From NCBI GenBank assembly GCA_963704875.1, contig CAVPIA010000008.1, positions 1,736,001 through 1,800,000 on the forward strand: DNA of 64,000 nt. Reading direction: 5' to 3'. The notes under the pieces are model-generated. The model worked only from the letters and a program-made list of their open reading frames with translations, was not told the DNA's origin and searched no databases. Position numbers and translations under genes: made by a program. Every line of letters begins with the position of its first letter. Within the stretch, counting starts at the first letter, position 1. Shown piece after piece: positions 1 through 9,657 of this stretch. This DNA is from CAMYOC01 sp963704875. Its GTDB lineage: Bacteria > Pseudomonadota > Gammaproteobacteria > Steroidobacterales > XN24.

Positions 1-17
1 AGGCGCAGGAGGCTCAC

Positions 18-569
18 ATGGCGATTATCAATCGCGTTACACGTCTGTTTACCGCGGATATCCACGCGGTCCTGGATCGCATCGAGGAGCCGGATTTGCT
101 GCTCAGACAGAGCATCCGGGAAATGGAGCTGGAGCTTGACCAGAGCGAGCGGCGCATCGATGCGCTGGCCCTGGAACTGGAGCAACTCGCATCTCGCAGG
201 CAGCAGTGCGAAAAAGCCGGTGCCGGGATCGGCGAGCAGCTTGATGTCTGTTTTGATGTCGGCGAAACGGACCTGGCGCGCGGTCTGATCCGCCGCCGTC
301 TGGAACTGAATCGCCTGGTCGATCAGCTGGATCAACGACAACAGGCTTTGGATAAAGGCCTGGCCCAGAGTCTGGCCATGCAGCAGGACCAGCGTTCGAA
401 GCTGGAGAGCATGCGCCAGAAGGCCGAGCTGTTCGTCGACGACAGCGATCACCCGGCCCCGGGACTTCAGGTCGCGTCTGATTCTCGCGCCGCTGGCGGG
501 ACCGAGGTCTCCGACGACGAGGTGGAGATCGCCTTTCTCGCCGAAAAGCGGCGGAGGGCCGGATCATGA
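18..569 (+). CDS. PspA/IM30 family protein
   Basis: 183 residues, nearly all predicted long alpha-helix rich in Glu, Gln, Arg and Leu, the coiled-coil pattern of the PspA/IM30 (ESCRT-III-like) family. The N-terminus MAIINRVTRLFTADIHAVLD matches the amphipathic membrane-binding helix 0 of these proteins. PspA proteins bind and stabilise stressed inner membrane from the cytoplasmic side. It is shorter than E. coli PspA (about 222 aa) and ends in an acidic/basic tail rather than further helix. The start ATG has AGGAGG seven bases upstream, near the window edge. The gene overlaps the next by 4 bp (ATGA), so the two are translationally coupled. No PspB, PspC or PspF is visible, so this looks like one of the alternative Psp contexts rather than the classical pspABC operon. 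Confidence 0.88.
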   Translation: MAIINRVTRLFTADIHAVLDRIEEPDLLLRQSIREMELELDQSERRIDALALELEQLASRRQQCEKAGAGIGEQLDVCFDVGETDLARGLIRRRLELNRLVDQLDQRQQALDKGLAQSLAMQQDQRSKLESMRQKAELFVDDSDHPAPGLQVASDSRAAGGTEVSDDEVEIAFLAEKRRRAGS

Positions 570-1171
570 AACGCGGACCAGGCTTTCTGCACGGGGTAGC
601 GCTGGCGCTTGTTCTGGCGTTTGCCGGCGCGGCGGTATTCGCCAGCCTCACGAGTCTGATGCCTGTCGCCGGCGCGCTTCGATTCGTCGTCTCGGCCCTG
701 GCCCTGGCTTATGCGGTCTATCTGCTTCGGGTCAGCAACAGTCATACCGGGCGGATTGCTGCGCTGGCCGTCTACCTTACGGCGTCCGCGCTGGCCTTGT
801 GGATCGCGCCCGGCGTGCCTGAATTGATGATCCTGCACACACTGATGATCTGGCTGATCCGCTCGCTGTTCTTCCACGATGGCGTGCTGGCTGCGTTGGC
901 CGATCTTGGCCTGAGCGGTCTGGCCCTGGCCGGCGCGGTGTGGGCCGTGAGCAGCAGCGGCAGCGTGTTTCTCGCGCTGTGGAGCTTCTTCCTGGTGCAG
1001 GCCCTGTTTGTCGCGCTACCCGGGGCCGTATCCGGAAGCCAGGCCGCAACAATAGCAGCGGCGACCGGCTCCACCCGAAACACAAGTGCGTGCGGAACCA
1101 CCGCTGCAGGCTTTGAGCGCGCTCACCGCAGTGCCGAGAACGCATTACGCCGCTTGTCGGCGCGCAGCTGA
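566..1171 (+). CDS. Small integral membrane protein coupled to PspA
   Basis: 201 residues. Hydrophobic segments cover roughly residues 9-29, 33-55, 61-80, 87-105, 110-130 and 133-152, so five or six membrane helices are likely. The last 45 or so residues are polar and low in complexity, rich in Ala, Thr, Ser and Arg. I do not recognise a named family. It starts inside the stop of the PspA gene (ATGA overlap) and is followed after 28 bp by an exported vWA protein, so it probably forms the membrane part of a PspA-linked envelope-stress unit; that role is inferred from context only. Confidence 0.8.
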   Translation: MKRGPGFLHGVALALVLAFAGAAVFASLTSLMPVAGALRFVVSALALAYAVYLLRVSNSHTGRIAALAVYLTASALALWIAPGVPELMILHTLMIWLIRSLFFHDGVLAALADLGLSGLALAGAVWAVSSSGSVFLALWSFFLVQALFVALPGAVSGSQAATIAAATGSTRNTSACGTTAAGFERAHRSAENALRRLSARS

Positions 1172-1199
1172 TTTCCAACTCTTGTAAGGAGACTTGAAC

Positions 1200-2405
1200 A
1201 TGAAGACGACACTTTTCGCAGTGATTCTGCTGGTCGCGACCTCCGCGGCAGTGGCATTCCATCCTGGCGCCGCCCCCGCGCCGTCACCGATTGCCGGCGC
1301 CGTCCCGAACCCGTTGATACCAGCGGTCACTAATCAGCCCTCACCAAGGGTCGACGCGGTATTTGTGCTCGACACGACCGGGTCCATGGACGGGCTGATC
1401 GCAGCGGCCAAGGAAAAGATCTGGTCCATCGCCACGACCATGAGTCAGGCCCAGCCTGCGCCCGAGCTGCGCCTTGGTCTGGTTGCCTATCGCGATCGCG
1501 GTGACGACTATGTCACCCGGGTAGTGGACTTGTCCGAAGATCTGGATTCTGTCTACGCAATGCTGATGGACTTCGCGGCAGGTGGCGGCGGCGACGGACC
1601 CGAGAGCGTGAATCAGGCGCTGTACGACGCAGTCCACAAGATGTCGTGGAGCCAGGACTCCAGCGCATACAAAGTGGTTTTCCTGGTCGGCGACGCGCCA
1701 CCGCATATGGACTATCAGGATGAGGTCAAATTCCCGCTGACGCTGAACGAGGCCGCCCGGCGCGGGATCGTTGTCAACACGATCCAGTGCGGCGACCTGG
1801 CCGCGACTGCTCAACCCTGGCAGCAGATCGCCAGACTGGGCGGTGGCCGATACTTCGAGGTCGAGCAGGCCGGCAGCGCACTGGCGCTGACCACGCCCTA
1901 TGACGAGGAGATTGCCCGCTTGTCGGCAGCACTGGACGATACGCGTCTGTATTACGGCGACAAGAATGACAAGGCGAAGATGGCGGAGAAGGAGAAGGCC
2001 ACGGCCAAACTGCACGCGTTTGCATCGACCGCTACGCGCGCGCGTCGGGCCACCTACAATGCTTCTGCGGCGGGCACACGCAATGCCCTGGGTGAGCTTG
2101 ATTTGCTTGATGCACTGGACAGCGGGCGGGCCGAACTCGACGCCATCGAGCCAGAACATCTGCCGGCAGCCATGCAGGCGATGGCCCCCGAAGACCAGCG
2201 CGAGTTTGTTGAGGAAACCGCGGCCAGGCGCTCGGACCTGAAGGCGCAGATCACGGGTCTGGCCGGCAAGCGCGCGGACTATCTGCGGCAGAAAGTCGAG
2301 GCGACCGGTGGCGCAGAAGCGTCGCTGGATCACAAGATTTTCACCACAGTTCGCGAACAGGCGGGGGAGAAAGGCCTGGTGCTGGAGGATGCCCCTGCCT
2401 ATTGA
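1200..2405 (+). CDS. Exported von Willebrand factor A domain protein
   Basis: 401 residues from the ATG at 1200, chosen over an in-frame TTG six bases earlier because AAGGAG lies 8 bases before the ATG but only 2 before the TTG. The N-terminus (about residues 1-20) is a signal peptide. A vWA domain spans about residues 50-235 and shows the metal-ion site motif as DTTGSM (Asp58, Ser62); a later Asp in the LVGDAPPH strand also fits the fold. The remaining C-terminal part is charged and helical. Such domains mediate metal-dependent protein contacts. Third gene of the PspA cluster and closed by a strong terminator at 2428, so the cluster probably ends here. Partner unknown. Confidence 0.85.
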   Translation: MKTTLFAVILLVATSAAVAFHPGAAPAPSPIAGAVPNPLIPAVTNQPSPRVDAVFVLDTTGSMDGLIAAAKEKIWSIATTMSQAQPAPELRLGLVAYRDRGDDYVTRVVDLSEDLDSVYAMLMDFAAGGGGDGPESVNQALYDAVHKMSWSQDSSAYKVVFLVGDAPPHMDYQDEVKFPLTLNEAARRGIVVNTIQCGDLAATAQPWQQIARLGGGRYFEVEQAGSALALTTPYDEEIARLSAALDDTRLYYGDKNDKAKMAEKEKATAKLHAFASTATRARRATYNASAAGTRNALGELDLLDALDSGRAELDAIEPEHLPAAMQAMAPEDQREFVEETAARRSDLKAQITGLAGKRADYLRQKVEATGGAEASLDHKIFTTVREQAGEKGLVLEDAPAY

Positions 2406-2427
2406 TCACCTCGGTACCTCTTGTCGT

Positions 2428-2470
2428 GGGCCGGGCCGGGAATCCGCTGGATTCGGCCCGGCCCTTTCTC
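2428..2470 (+). terminator. Strong intrinsic terminator after the PspA-vWA cluster
   Basis: A near-perfect inverted repeat: a 10-bp GC arm (2428-2437) pairs with 2455-2464, and an inner 6-bp arm GAATCC/GGATTC (2440-2445 / 2449-2454) closes a 3-base loop, with only a 2-base bulge. TTTCTC follows. It sits 22 bp after the vWA stop codon. Confidence 0.8.
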
Positions 2471-2593
2471 GCCAGCAGTGAGCCCAGGCCTGCACTGCCC
2501 CACGCCAATCAATGATATGGCAGACTTTGTCTCCTCTAATGCAATCAGCCTTGAGCCGGGGCTGAGTGAGACGATGCGACGAGGAGTGCAGGG

Positions 2594-5500
2594 ATGATCA
2601 GCTACAGGATGTTTCAGGGGCTAGTGGTCGGGCTGTTAACTGCGACCCTGTGGGTGCCGGCGTCGGCCGCGGAGGACACACCGCTGCCCGGACTCAACGA
2701 CGAGACGTTTGCCGGTCTGGAACTCAGAAACATCGGTCCGGCGTTTATGTCCGGGCGGATCGCTGATCTGGTGATCCATCCTGAAAACAACAACCTCTGG
2801 TATGTGGCGGTAGGCAGCGGAGGCGTCTGGAAGACGGTCAACCGCGGCACGACCTGGGAATCGATCTTTGATGATCAGGTGTCCTATTCGGTTGGTGCGC
2901 TGGCGCTGGACCCGAACGATCCTGACACCCTCTGGGTCGGTACCGGCGAGAATGTCAGCGGTCGCCATGTCGGGTTTGGTGATGGTCTGTACCGGAGTCG
3001 GGACGGCGGCAAGACCTGGACCAACATGGGTCTGCAAGCCTCTGAACATATCGGCATGATCCGTATCGATCCGCGTGACTCGAAGGTGATGTACGTCGCC
3101 GCGCAGGGTCCGCTGTGGTCAGCCGGTGGCGATCGCGGCGTTTACAAAACCGTGGATGGTGGCGAGAACTGGGAGCGCATCCTGTCGGCGGGCAAGTACA
3201 CCGGCGCCAATGAAGTACATCTCGATCCGGTGAATCCCGATATCGTGTATGCGGTGCTGCATCAACGCATGCGCAACGTTGCCGTGCTGATAAACGGCGG
3301 TCCGGAATCAGGGATTTTCAAGTCCACCGACGGCGGTGCCAGCTGGCGGGAATTGACCGAGGGCCTGCCCGAGGAGGACAAGGGAAAGATCGGCATCGCG
3401 ATCTCGCCACAGGATCCCGACGTTGTCTATGCCACGATCGAGCTGGCACGTCGTAGCGGCGGTTTCTGGCGGTCCGCGGACGGCGGCGAGACCTGGGAGA
3501 AGCGCAATGACTATCTCTCCAGCGGCACCGGGCCACATTACTATCAGGAGTTATTTGCCAGTCCGCATGCTTTTGACCGCGTCTACCAGATGGACGTCTT
3601 TTTGCACGTCACCGAAGACGGCGGCAAGACCTTTACCAAAACCCCACGCGGGGCCAAGCATTCAGACCATCACGCGCTGGCTTTCCTGCCGGATGACCCA
3701 CAATATTTGCTGGCTGGAACCGACGGTGGCATCTACGAAAGTTTCGATCTGGGCGCGACCTGGAAATTTGCCGCCAATCTGCCGGTAACACAGTTTTACA
3801 AGGTTGCGGTCGATTATGACGAGCCGTTTTACAACATCTATGGCGGGACCCAGGACAACAACACTCAGGGCGGGCCATCGCGCACCCAAAGCATCACCGG
3901 CATCACCAACGCCGACTGGTTTGTGACCCTTGGCGGTGACGGGCATCAGCCGGCGGCAGACTATAGCAATGCCGATATTGTCTATGCCCAGTCCCAGCAG
4001 GGCTATCTGCATCGATACGACCGGCGCACGGGCGAGGCGGTATTCGTCCAGCCGCAGCCAGGGCCGGGTGAGGACAGCGAGCGCTTCAATTGGGATTCGC
4101 CGATCCTGATCAGTCCGCATGACCCGGCGGTCCTGTTCTTCGCCAGTCAGCGCATCTGGCGCAGCGATGACCGTGGTGATTCGTGGGTACCGATCAGCGG
4201 TGATCTGTCACGTGGGCAGGACCGCATGACGCTGCCGATCATGGAGCGGGTCTGGAGTTTTGATTCGCTTTGGGATCTGTACGCGATGTCGGTGTTCGGC
4301 AACGTCACCTCGATCTCCGAATCACCGCTGGTCGCAGGGCTGATCTATGCCGGCACCGACGACGGCCTGATCCAGGTCAGCGAGAACGGCGGTGAGAGCT
4401 GGCGCAAGCTGGATAAGTTGCCGGGCGTGCCGGCCAATTTCTTTGTCAATGACATCAAGGCGGATCTGCATGATGCGGATACCGTGTACGTGGTGGTCGA
4501 TGACCACAAATCAGGAGACTTTGCGCCGTATATCCTGAAGAGCACGGATCGCGGTCGCTCCTGGCGGAGCATTGCCGGAAACCTGCCCGATCGGCATATC
4601 GTCTGGCGCGTGGTACAGGATCACGTCAAACCCCGGCTGTTATTCGCGGGCACTGAGTTTGGCGTGTATTTCACTATCGATGGCGGCAGCAAATGGGTGA
4701 AGCTCGGCGGCGCCCCGCCCATCCCCTTCCGCGATCTGGTCATCCAGACCCGGGAGAATGACCTGGTCGGCGCGACCTTTGGTCGTGGCTTCTATGTGCT
4801 CGATGATTACAGCGCCTTGCGCCAGATTGACGCCGACATGCTGCGCAGCGAAGCGGCGCTGTTCCCGGTGCGCGACGCCCGCTGGTATGTGCCCAGGCGG
4901 CCGCTCGGTTGCTCGACGCCGGATTGTCTCGCGAGCCAGGGTGATGCCTTCTATGTCGCCCCGAACCCGCCGTTTGGCGCGGTCTTTACCTATTATCTGC
5001 CGCAAGCGGTGCTCAGCCAGAAGGAGCAGCGTCGCGCGCGCGAAGAACCGCTGGAGGCCGCAGGCAAAGACACTACGTTCCCGGGCTGGGAGGCCGTGAC
5101 CGGGGAAGCAATAGAGGATGCACCGATGATGGTCCTGACGGTGCGTGACGCCGCAGGCCGGATCGTGCGCAATGTGCCTGGGTCGGCCACCGCGGGCTTC
5201 CATCGGGTGGCCTGGGATTTGCGCTATACCGAGATGACGCCCTGGGCCCCGCCAGACGAAGACGAGCCGTACACGCCGCCTGCAGGCGTGATGGCGGTGC
5301 CCGGCAGCTATACGGTGACACTGTCGCAGCGTATCAACGGACAAATGCAGACGACAGGTTCGCCGCAGAGTTTTGCGGTGAAGTCGATCCGCGATCCCGT
5401 ACTGGCCGGTCCTGACCAGGAACAGCGACTCGCGTTTGCCAGTCAGGCGGCCGAACTTCGTCGGGTGGTCCTGGGAACCGTGTCGGCAATCGATGAGATG

Positions 5501-5884
5501 GTCCTCGATCTGGATGCGGTCCAACAGACGCTGGACCGCTCAGGAGGAGATCCCGCGTTGTACGCAGAGTCAGTGGATATCGAGCAGCAGGCCCTGCGGT
5601 TGCGTGATCGGCTCAAGCACAGCGACGAGCAGGACAAGCTGCGTTTCCCGGGCCCCTTATCCATCGAGAAGCGTGTCTCGGTCGCCGCCTGGGGTAAGAC
5701 CACAACGGTCTATGGTCCGACCGCAACCCAGCTGAGCAGTCTGGAGATTGCCAGCAAGGAATATCAGCAGATCGGGCCGCAGGTACGGCAGTTGATCGAC
5801 GTCCGCTTTGTCGCGTTCAAGCGCAAGCTGGATGCGGCGGGTGTGCCGTGGACGCCGAGCCGCGGGGTGCCGGTTGACGAGTGA
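2594..5884 (+). CDS. Exported BNR/VPS10-sortilin-like beta-propeller protein
   Basis: 1096 residues with a signal peptide (about 1-25, cleavage near ASAAED). Repeated Asp-box (BNR) motifs of the type S-x-D-G-G-x-x-W recur, for example SRDGGKTW, TVDGGENW, STDGGASW, SADGGETW, SENGGESW and STDRGRSW, showing two multi-bladed beta-propellers of the VPS10/sortilin or xyloglucanase-like kind over about residues 45-740. A C-terminal region of about 350 residues carries an Ig-like beta segment and then helices. Databases usually name such proteins glycosyl hydrolase or sortilin-like, but no catalytic residues can be assigned from sequence alone. The start ATG has GGAG seven bases upstream. Likely periplasmic or secreted; substrate unknown. 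Such proteins are abundant in peptide-degrading marine bacteria, which fits the peptidases elsewhere in the window. Confidence 0.88.
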   Translation: MISYRMFQGLVVGLLTATLWVPASAAEDTPLPGLNDETFAGLELRNIGPAFMSGRIADLVIHPENNNLWYVAVGSGGVWKTVNRGTTWESIFDDQVSYSVGALALDPNDPDTLWVGTGENVSGRHVGFGDGLYRSRDGGKTWTNMGLQASEHIGMIRIDPRDSKVMYVAAQGPLWSAGGDRGVYKTVDGGENWERILSAGKYTGANEVHLDPVNPDIVYAVLHQRMRNVAVLINGGPESGIFKSTDGGASWRELTEGLPEEDKGKIGIAISPQDPDVVYATIELARRSGGFWRSADGGETWEKRNDYLSSGTGPHYYQELFASPHAFDRVYQMDVFLHVTEDGGKTFTKTPRGAKHSDHHALAFLPDDPQYLLAGTDGGIYESFDLGATWKFAANLPVTQFYKVAVDYDEPFYNIYGGTQDNNTQGGPSRTQSITGITNADWFVTLGGDGHQPAADYSNADIVYAQSQQGYLHRYDRRTGEAVFVQPQPGPGEDSERFNWDSPILISPHDPAVLFFASQRIWRSDDRGDSWVPISGDLSRGQDRMTLPIMERVWSFDSLWDLYAMSVFGNVTSISESPLVAGLIYAGTDDGLIQVSENGGESWRKLDKLPGVPANFFVNDIKADLHDADTVYVVVDDHKSGDFAPYILKSTDRGRSWRSIAGNLPDRHIVWRVVQDHVKPRLLFAGTEFGVYFTIDGGSKWVKLGGAPPIPFRDLVIQTRENDLVGATFGRGFYVLDDYSALRQIDADMLRSEAALFPVRDARWYVPRRPLGCSTPDCLASQGDAFYVAPNPPFGAVFTYYLPQAVLSQKEQRRAREEPLEAAGKDTTFPGWEAVTGEAIEDAPMMVLTVRDAAGRIVRNVPGSATAGFHRVAWDLRYTEMTPWAPPDEDEPYTPPAGVMAVPGSYTVTLSQRINGQMQTTGSPQSFAVKSIRDPVLAGPDQEQRLAFASQAAELRRVVLGTVSAIDEMVLDLDAVQQTLDRSGGDPALYAESVDIEQQALRLRDRLKHSDEQDKLRFPGPLSIEKRVSVAAWGKTTTVYGPTATQLSSLEIASKEYQQIGPQVRQLIDVRFVAFKRKLDAAGVPWTPSRGVPVDE

Positions 5885-6100
5885 GATCTGGCCGGATCGC
5901 GTTCCACCGCTTAACGGCAAGTTCTGGCTGATCTACGCTGGTCTGGAGGATTTGCGTCTGGAGCCTCGTCGGCTGTTCGCCGAAGACCAGGGCCGATCAC
6001 ACCATCTACCGGATGATTGGCTATAATTAGCCACCGCCGACGCGGTCTGTTTCCATGAGTCTGACCATGGGTCCGCCCACGAGTCGGCAATAAACTCGCG

Positions 6101-7390
6101 ATGCGATTGATAAAGACACTGGCTACCTTGCTGATCCCACTGGCGATCCTTGTCGCCGGTGTCGAGTTGTCATTGCGCCTTCTGCCTCAGGTGATCCCGC
6201 TGACCCTGCTTCAGCATTTCCAGCCCGCGTTACGTGCCGGGATTGCAGAGGCCCGCGATCTCCCTACCCAAAACGATGCCATCGCGATGGACAGGGACGA
6301 CGGCGGTCCCCTGCTGCGCCGCTATCGACCGCTGACCGAAGTGACCTGGGCCTGGGAATTCAGGGATGACGGCGCGGTGCAGTCGATCGTTACCGATGAG
6401 CTGGGGTTCTGCAATCCGCCGGAGAACAGCTATCAGCGGCCGCAGATCGACATCATCGCTATCGGTGATTCCTTTACCTGGTGTCACACGGTACCCCCGG
6501 CCGACTCATGGCCGGCGGTGCTATCCCGTCTATCCGGAGACAGCGTTTACAACCTGGGCATCCCGAGCATCGGGCTGTACGAGTATCTGGTGATCCTGCG
6601 CCGTTTCGGTCTGAGCAAACAGCCCCGGGTGGTCGTGATGAACATGTACGAGGGCAATGACCTGCGCGATGCGATGCGCTACTGGGCTTACCGCAATGGC
6701 CGCGGCGAGCCCGCCGAAGAGCGCGCCTGTGACGGATTTTTTTGCCGCAGCCTGGGATCCCGAAGCTATGTCTACAATCTACTGGCGGCGGGCAACATCG
6801 AATACCTGCAGCCGCGTCTTGCACGGCGAGACCCGCCGCCGGACGCCGCCTTTGAGGCGATCGATACCAGGGACCTCAGGTTCTATTACACGCTGGAATT
6901 CGACGACCGCGACGTTCCGTTCAATCTGCGCAATGCTGACCGCGACGAGATCGCGCTGGCCACGGCGCTGGCGCGGGGCGAATTGTCGCCGACAATGTTT
7001 GACGCAGCGCTGCAGAGCTTTGTCGGCCTGGCGGTCGAACATGAGTTCGTCCCCGTGGTGACCTATACGCCGTCGGCACATAATGCTTATGCGGGCCACG
7101 TGCGATTCGAAGATCCTTCCGTGGCGCCGCTGCTGGCTGCGATGAGCGCTCAGCTGAGGGACTATTTTCAGGCCTCCGCAGAGCGGCTTGGGTTCCATTT
7201 TCTCGACCTGACCGGCCCGCTGCAGGACACCATCGCCGCACAGGGGCCGCAGCGCTCATCGCAGCTGCTCTACTATCCGGTGTCTATCCATTTTTCGGCG
7301 CTGGGTAATCGTCGGGTCGCGGAGATTATCGACGCATTCCTGCGCCAGCTGCCCGAGATGCCGCCCGCCGTGGATCCAGACCAGGGATAA
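6101..7390 (+). CDS. SGNH/GDSL hydrolase family protein
   Basis: 429 residues. An N-terminal hydrophobic segment (about 5-25) is a membrane anchor or uncleaved signal. The GDS motif (IAIGDSFTWC, Ser124) is block I of SGNH hydrolases; NLGIPSIG and MYEGNDLRD look like blocks II and III (Gly and Asn). A candidate catalytic His lies near the end in PVSIHFSALGN. These enzymes act as esterases or acyl-transfer/deacetylase enzymes on surface polysaccharides or lipids. The start has no good Shine-Dalgarno sequence, so the exact N-terminus is uncertain. It stands alone, 216 bp after the BNR protein. Substrate unknown. Confidence 0.82.
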   Translation: MRLIKTLATLLIPLAILVAGVELSLRLLPQVIPLTLLQHFQPALRAGIAEARDLPTQNDAIAMDRDDGGPLLRRYRPLTEVTWAWEFRDDGAVQSIVTDELGFCNPPENSYQRPQIDIIAIGDSFTWCHTVPPADSWPAVLSRLSGDSVYNLGIPSIGLYEYLVILRRFGLSKQPRVVVMNMYEGNDLRDAMRYWAYRNGRGEPAEERACDGFFCRSLGSRSYVYNLLAAGNIEYLQPRLARRDPPPDAAFEAIDTRDLRFYYTLEFDDRDVPFNLRNADRDEIALATALARGELSPTMFDAALQSFVGLAVEHEFVPVVTYTPSAHNAYAGHVRFEDPSVAPLLAAMSAQLRDYFQASAERLGFHFLDLTGPLQDTIAAQGPQRSSQLLYYPVSIHFSALGNRRVAEIIDAFLRQLPEMPPAVDPDQG

Positions 7391-7474
7391 TTCGGCGCAC
7401 GTGCTTGCCCCGCCCGCTTGCCACAGCGGTGCCAGGGTCTTTGCTGACCGGCTGGGGCAGCGAGCACGAATTTC

Positions 7475-7531
7475 CGATCCTGGGCCGCGATCCTGGGCCG
7501 CGATCTGGGCCGCGATCTGGGGTCGATCTGG
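7475..7531. repeat. Short imperfect tandem repeat downstream of recQ
   Basis: Four to five copies of a 10-13 bp unit based on CGATCCTGGGCCG: 7475-7487 and 7488-7500 identical, 7501-7512 with one C missing, then decaying copies to 7531. It lies in the 162-bp convergent gap between the SGNH gene and the end of recQ. No coding or terminator function is apparent; slippage could change its copy number. Confidence 0.75.
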
Positions 7532-7552
7532 CGGCGTTGTCGGAATTCGGGC

Positions 7553-9358
7553 CTAGCCCAGCGCAATCGCGTCAAGGAACTCTGCGCCATAGCGTTCAAG
7601 CTTGACCTGCCCGACCCCGGTGATCTCCAGCAATTCCGCTTCGGTGGTGGGTTTTTGCTGACTCATCTCGACCAGCGTGGCGTCGCCAAATACCACATAG
7701 GGCGGCACGCCCTGATCCTCGGCAAGCTGTTTGCGCAGCGCGCGCAATACTTCGAACAAGGCTTCATCCGCCGGTGCGAGGCCGGCGGCAGAGCGTGAGC
7801 GTTTGCTGCGCTTTTGTTTTATCCGTGGCCGCGCCAGCTGCAGTGATCTCTCACCCCGCAGCACCGGGCGTGACATGTCGGTCAGTTTGAGCACCGAATA
7901 GTTCGCAATATCCTGGCTGAGCAAACCGAGATGGATCAGCTGCCGCAACACTGAACTCCACTCGGCATCGCTCATTTCCTCACCGATGCCATAGGTGGAT
8001 AACTGGTCATGATGCAGTTTGCGAATCCGCTCGGTGTCCGCGCCGCGCAACACATCCACCACGTGCTTGATGCCAAAGCGCTCGCCGACGCGATATACAC
8101 AAGACAAGGCCTTTTGTGCTGTCACGGTGGCGTCAAAGGTCTCCGGCGGACTGAGACAGATATCGCAGTTGCCGCAGTCGCGCTCAAACGTCTCGCCAAA
8201 GTAGCCCAGCAACACGCGCCGCCGACAGCTCAGGCTCTCGGCCAGCCCGACCATCGCCTGCAGCTTGTGTGCTTCGATACGTCGTTGCTCCGGATTGGCG
8301 TTGGACTCCAGCTGCCGGCGGGCGGTGACGACGTCCTGAGCCCCGTAAAGTAACAAGGCATCCGACGGCAGTCCGTCGCGGCCGGCGCGGCCGGTCTCCT
8401 GGTAGAAGCCCTCTATGTGCCGGGGCATGTCGTAATGCACCACAAAGCGAACATTGGGTTTGTCGATCCCCATTCCGAAGGCGACCGTGGCGACGACGAT
8501 ATTCAGATCGTCACGCAGAAACCGTTCCTGAACGTCCTGCCGGCGTTCGGAAGACAGACCGGCGTGATACGCCGCGGCCTGATATCCGGCCAGTTCCAGA
8601 TGGGTCGCGACCTCCTCGGTACGCTTGCGCGACAAGGCATAGACGATCCCGGATTCCTGCTTGCGGGAGGCCAGGAAACGAGTCAGCTGCTCCATCGGCC
8701 GGTGTTTTTCCAGTACCGTGTAGCGGATATTCGGACGGTCAAAGCTGCTGATAAAGCGGCGCGCCGATTGCAGACTCAGACAACGGACGACGTCTTCCCG
8801 GGTGTGCGGGTCCGCGGTCGCTGTGAGCGCCACCAGCGGCACGCCGGGAAAGCGTCCACGCAGCCCGCCCAACGCAGCATATTCGGGTCGGAAATCATGG
8901 CCCCACTGCGAGACACAGTGCGCTTCGTCCACCGCAATAAGCGCTACCTGGATACTATCCAGACGTTCAAGAAAATCCGGCGCCATCAGCCGTTCGGGTG
9001 CCACATACAACAGATCGAGCTCGCCCGCGTGCAAGCTGGCCAGTACTTGTCTTGCTTTGTCCCCGGCCAATGAAGAATTGTAGAAGGCGGCGGCCACACC
9101 ATTGGCGTTCAGCGCGTCCACCTGATCCTTCATCAGCGAAATCAGCGGTGAAACAACCAGCGCGACGCCGGGTCGATGCAGGGCGGGGAGCTGATAGCAC
9201 AGAGACTTGCCACCGCCTGTGGGCATCAGCACGAAAGCGTCACCGCCCGCGACAACGGTGTCGACGATGTCCTTTTGCAGCGGGCGAAATTCATGCAGGC
9301 CAAACACCCGGCGCAAGGTGGCCTCAAGCTCGGTTTCCGCTGGGGTGATGGTGACCAT
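7553..9358 (-). CDS. recQ: ATP-dependent DNA helicase RecQ
   Basis: 601 residues, the usual length. Walker A is PTGGGKSLCYQ near residue 46, the DEAH box and RecQ aromatic-rich loop DEAHCVSQWGHDFRPEY is near 144-160, and motif VI (ETGRAGRDG) is present. The zinc-binding RQC region has the Cys cluster ending CGNCDIC. A C-terminal HRDC domain covers about 525-598. RecQ is a 3'-5' helicase that works with RecJ, RecF proteins and SSB at stalled forks and in recombination. Shine-Dalgarno at the ATG is weak. Monocistronic as far as can be seen; convergent with the SGNH gene. Confidence 0.96.
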   Translation of the reverse strand: MVTITPAETELEATLRRVFGLHEFRPLQKDIVDTVVAGGDAFVLMPTGGGKSLCYQLPALHRPGVALVVSPLISLMKDQVDALNANGVAAAFYNSSLAGDKARQVLASLHAGELDLLYVAPERLMAPDFLERLDSIQVALIAVDEAHCVSQWGHDFRPEYAALGGLRGRFPGVPLVALTATADPHTREDVVRCLSLQSARRFISSFDRPNIRYTVLEKHRPMEQLTRFLASRKQESGIVYALSRKRTEEVATHLELAGYQAAAYHAGLSSERRQDVQERFLRDDLNIVVATVAFGMGIDKPNVRFVVHYDMPRHIEGFYQETGRAGRDGLPSDALLLYGAQDVVTARRQLESNANPEQRRIEAHKLQAMVGLAESLSCRRRVLLGYFGETFERDCGNCDICLSPPETFDATVTAQKALSCVYRVGERFGIKHVVDVLRGADTERIRKLHHDQLSTYGIGEEMSDAEWSSVLRQLIHLGLLSQDIANYSVLKLTDMSRPVLRGERSLQLARPRIKQKRSKRSRSAAGLAPADEALFEVLRALRKQLAEDQGVPPYVVFGDATLVEMSQQKPTTEAELLEITGVGQVKLERYGAEFLDAIALG

Positions 9359-9657
9359 GGATGCTCAGAGGGATCAGCTATGACGGGCCTGAATAGAAGA
9401 CAGACTGGATAGAAGCGATGCTGTTACCGCAGCCTGGCTGACCAGATTGGCCCGGCCCGCTGCCGTGCGACACCGGCAAACTGCGCCTGCAGGCCCGTAT
9501 TGTCCGGCATTGGTCCAGCAATGCCCCGGCAACGACCGGAGCCTGGCACTGACAGGGCTCCCGGCCCAATCGCCAGGCCGGTCTGAACAGTCGGGAGCCG
9601 ATGAGTCAGGGCGGGCGTCCGTGCGCAGCGGGTTCGTTCACCGCCACGCGAGGTGTT
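9359..9657. other. Gene-free spacer between recQ and the small lipoprotein gene
   Basis: 299 bp between the recQ start and the end of the minus-strand lipoprotein gene. It should hold the recQ promoter and the lipoprotein terminator, but I see no convincing hairpin with a U-run and no ORF with a ribosome site. Confidence 0.5.
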
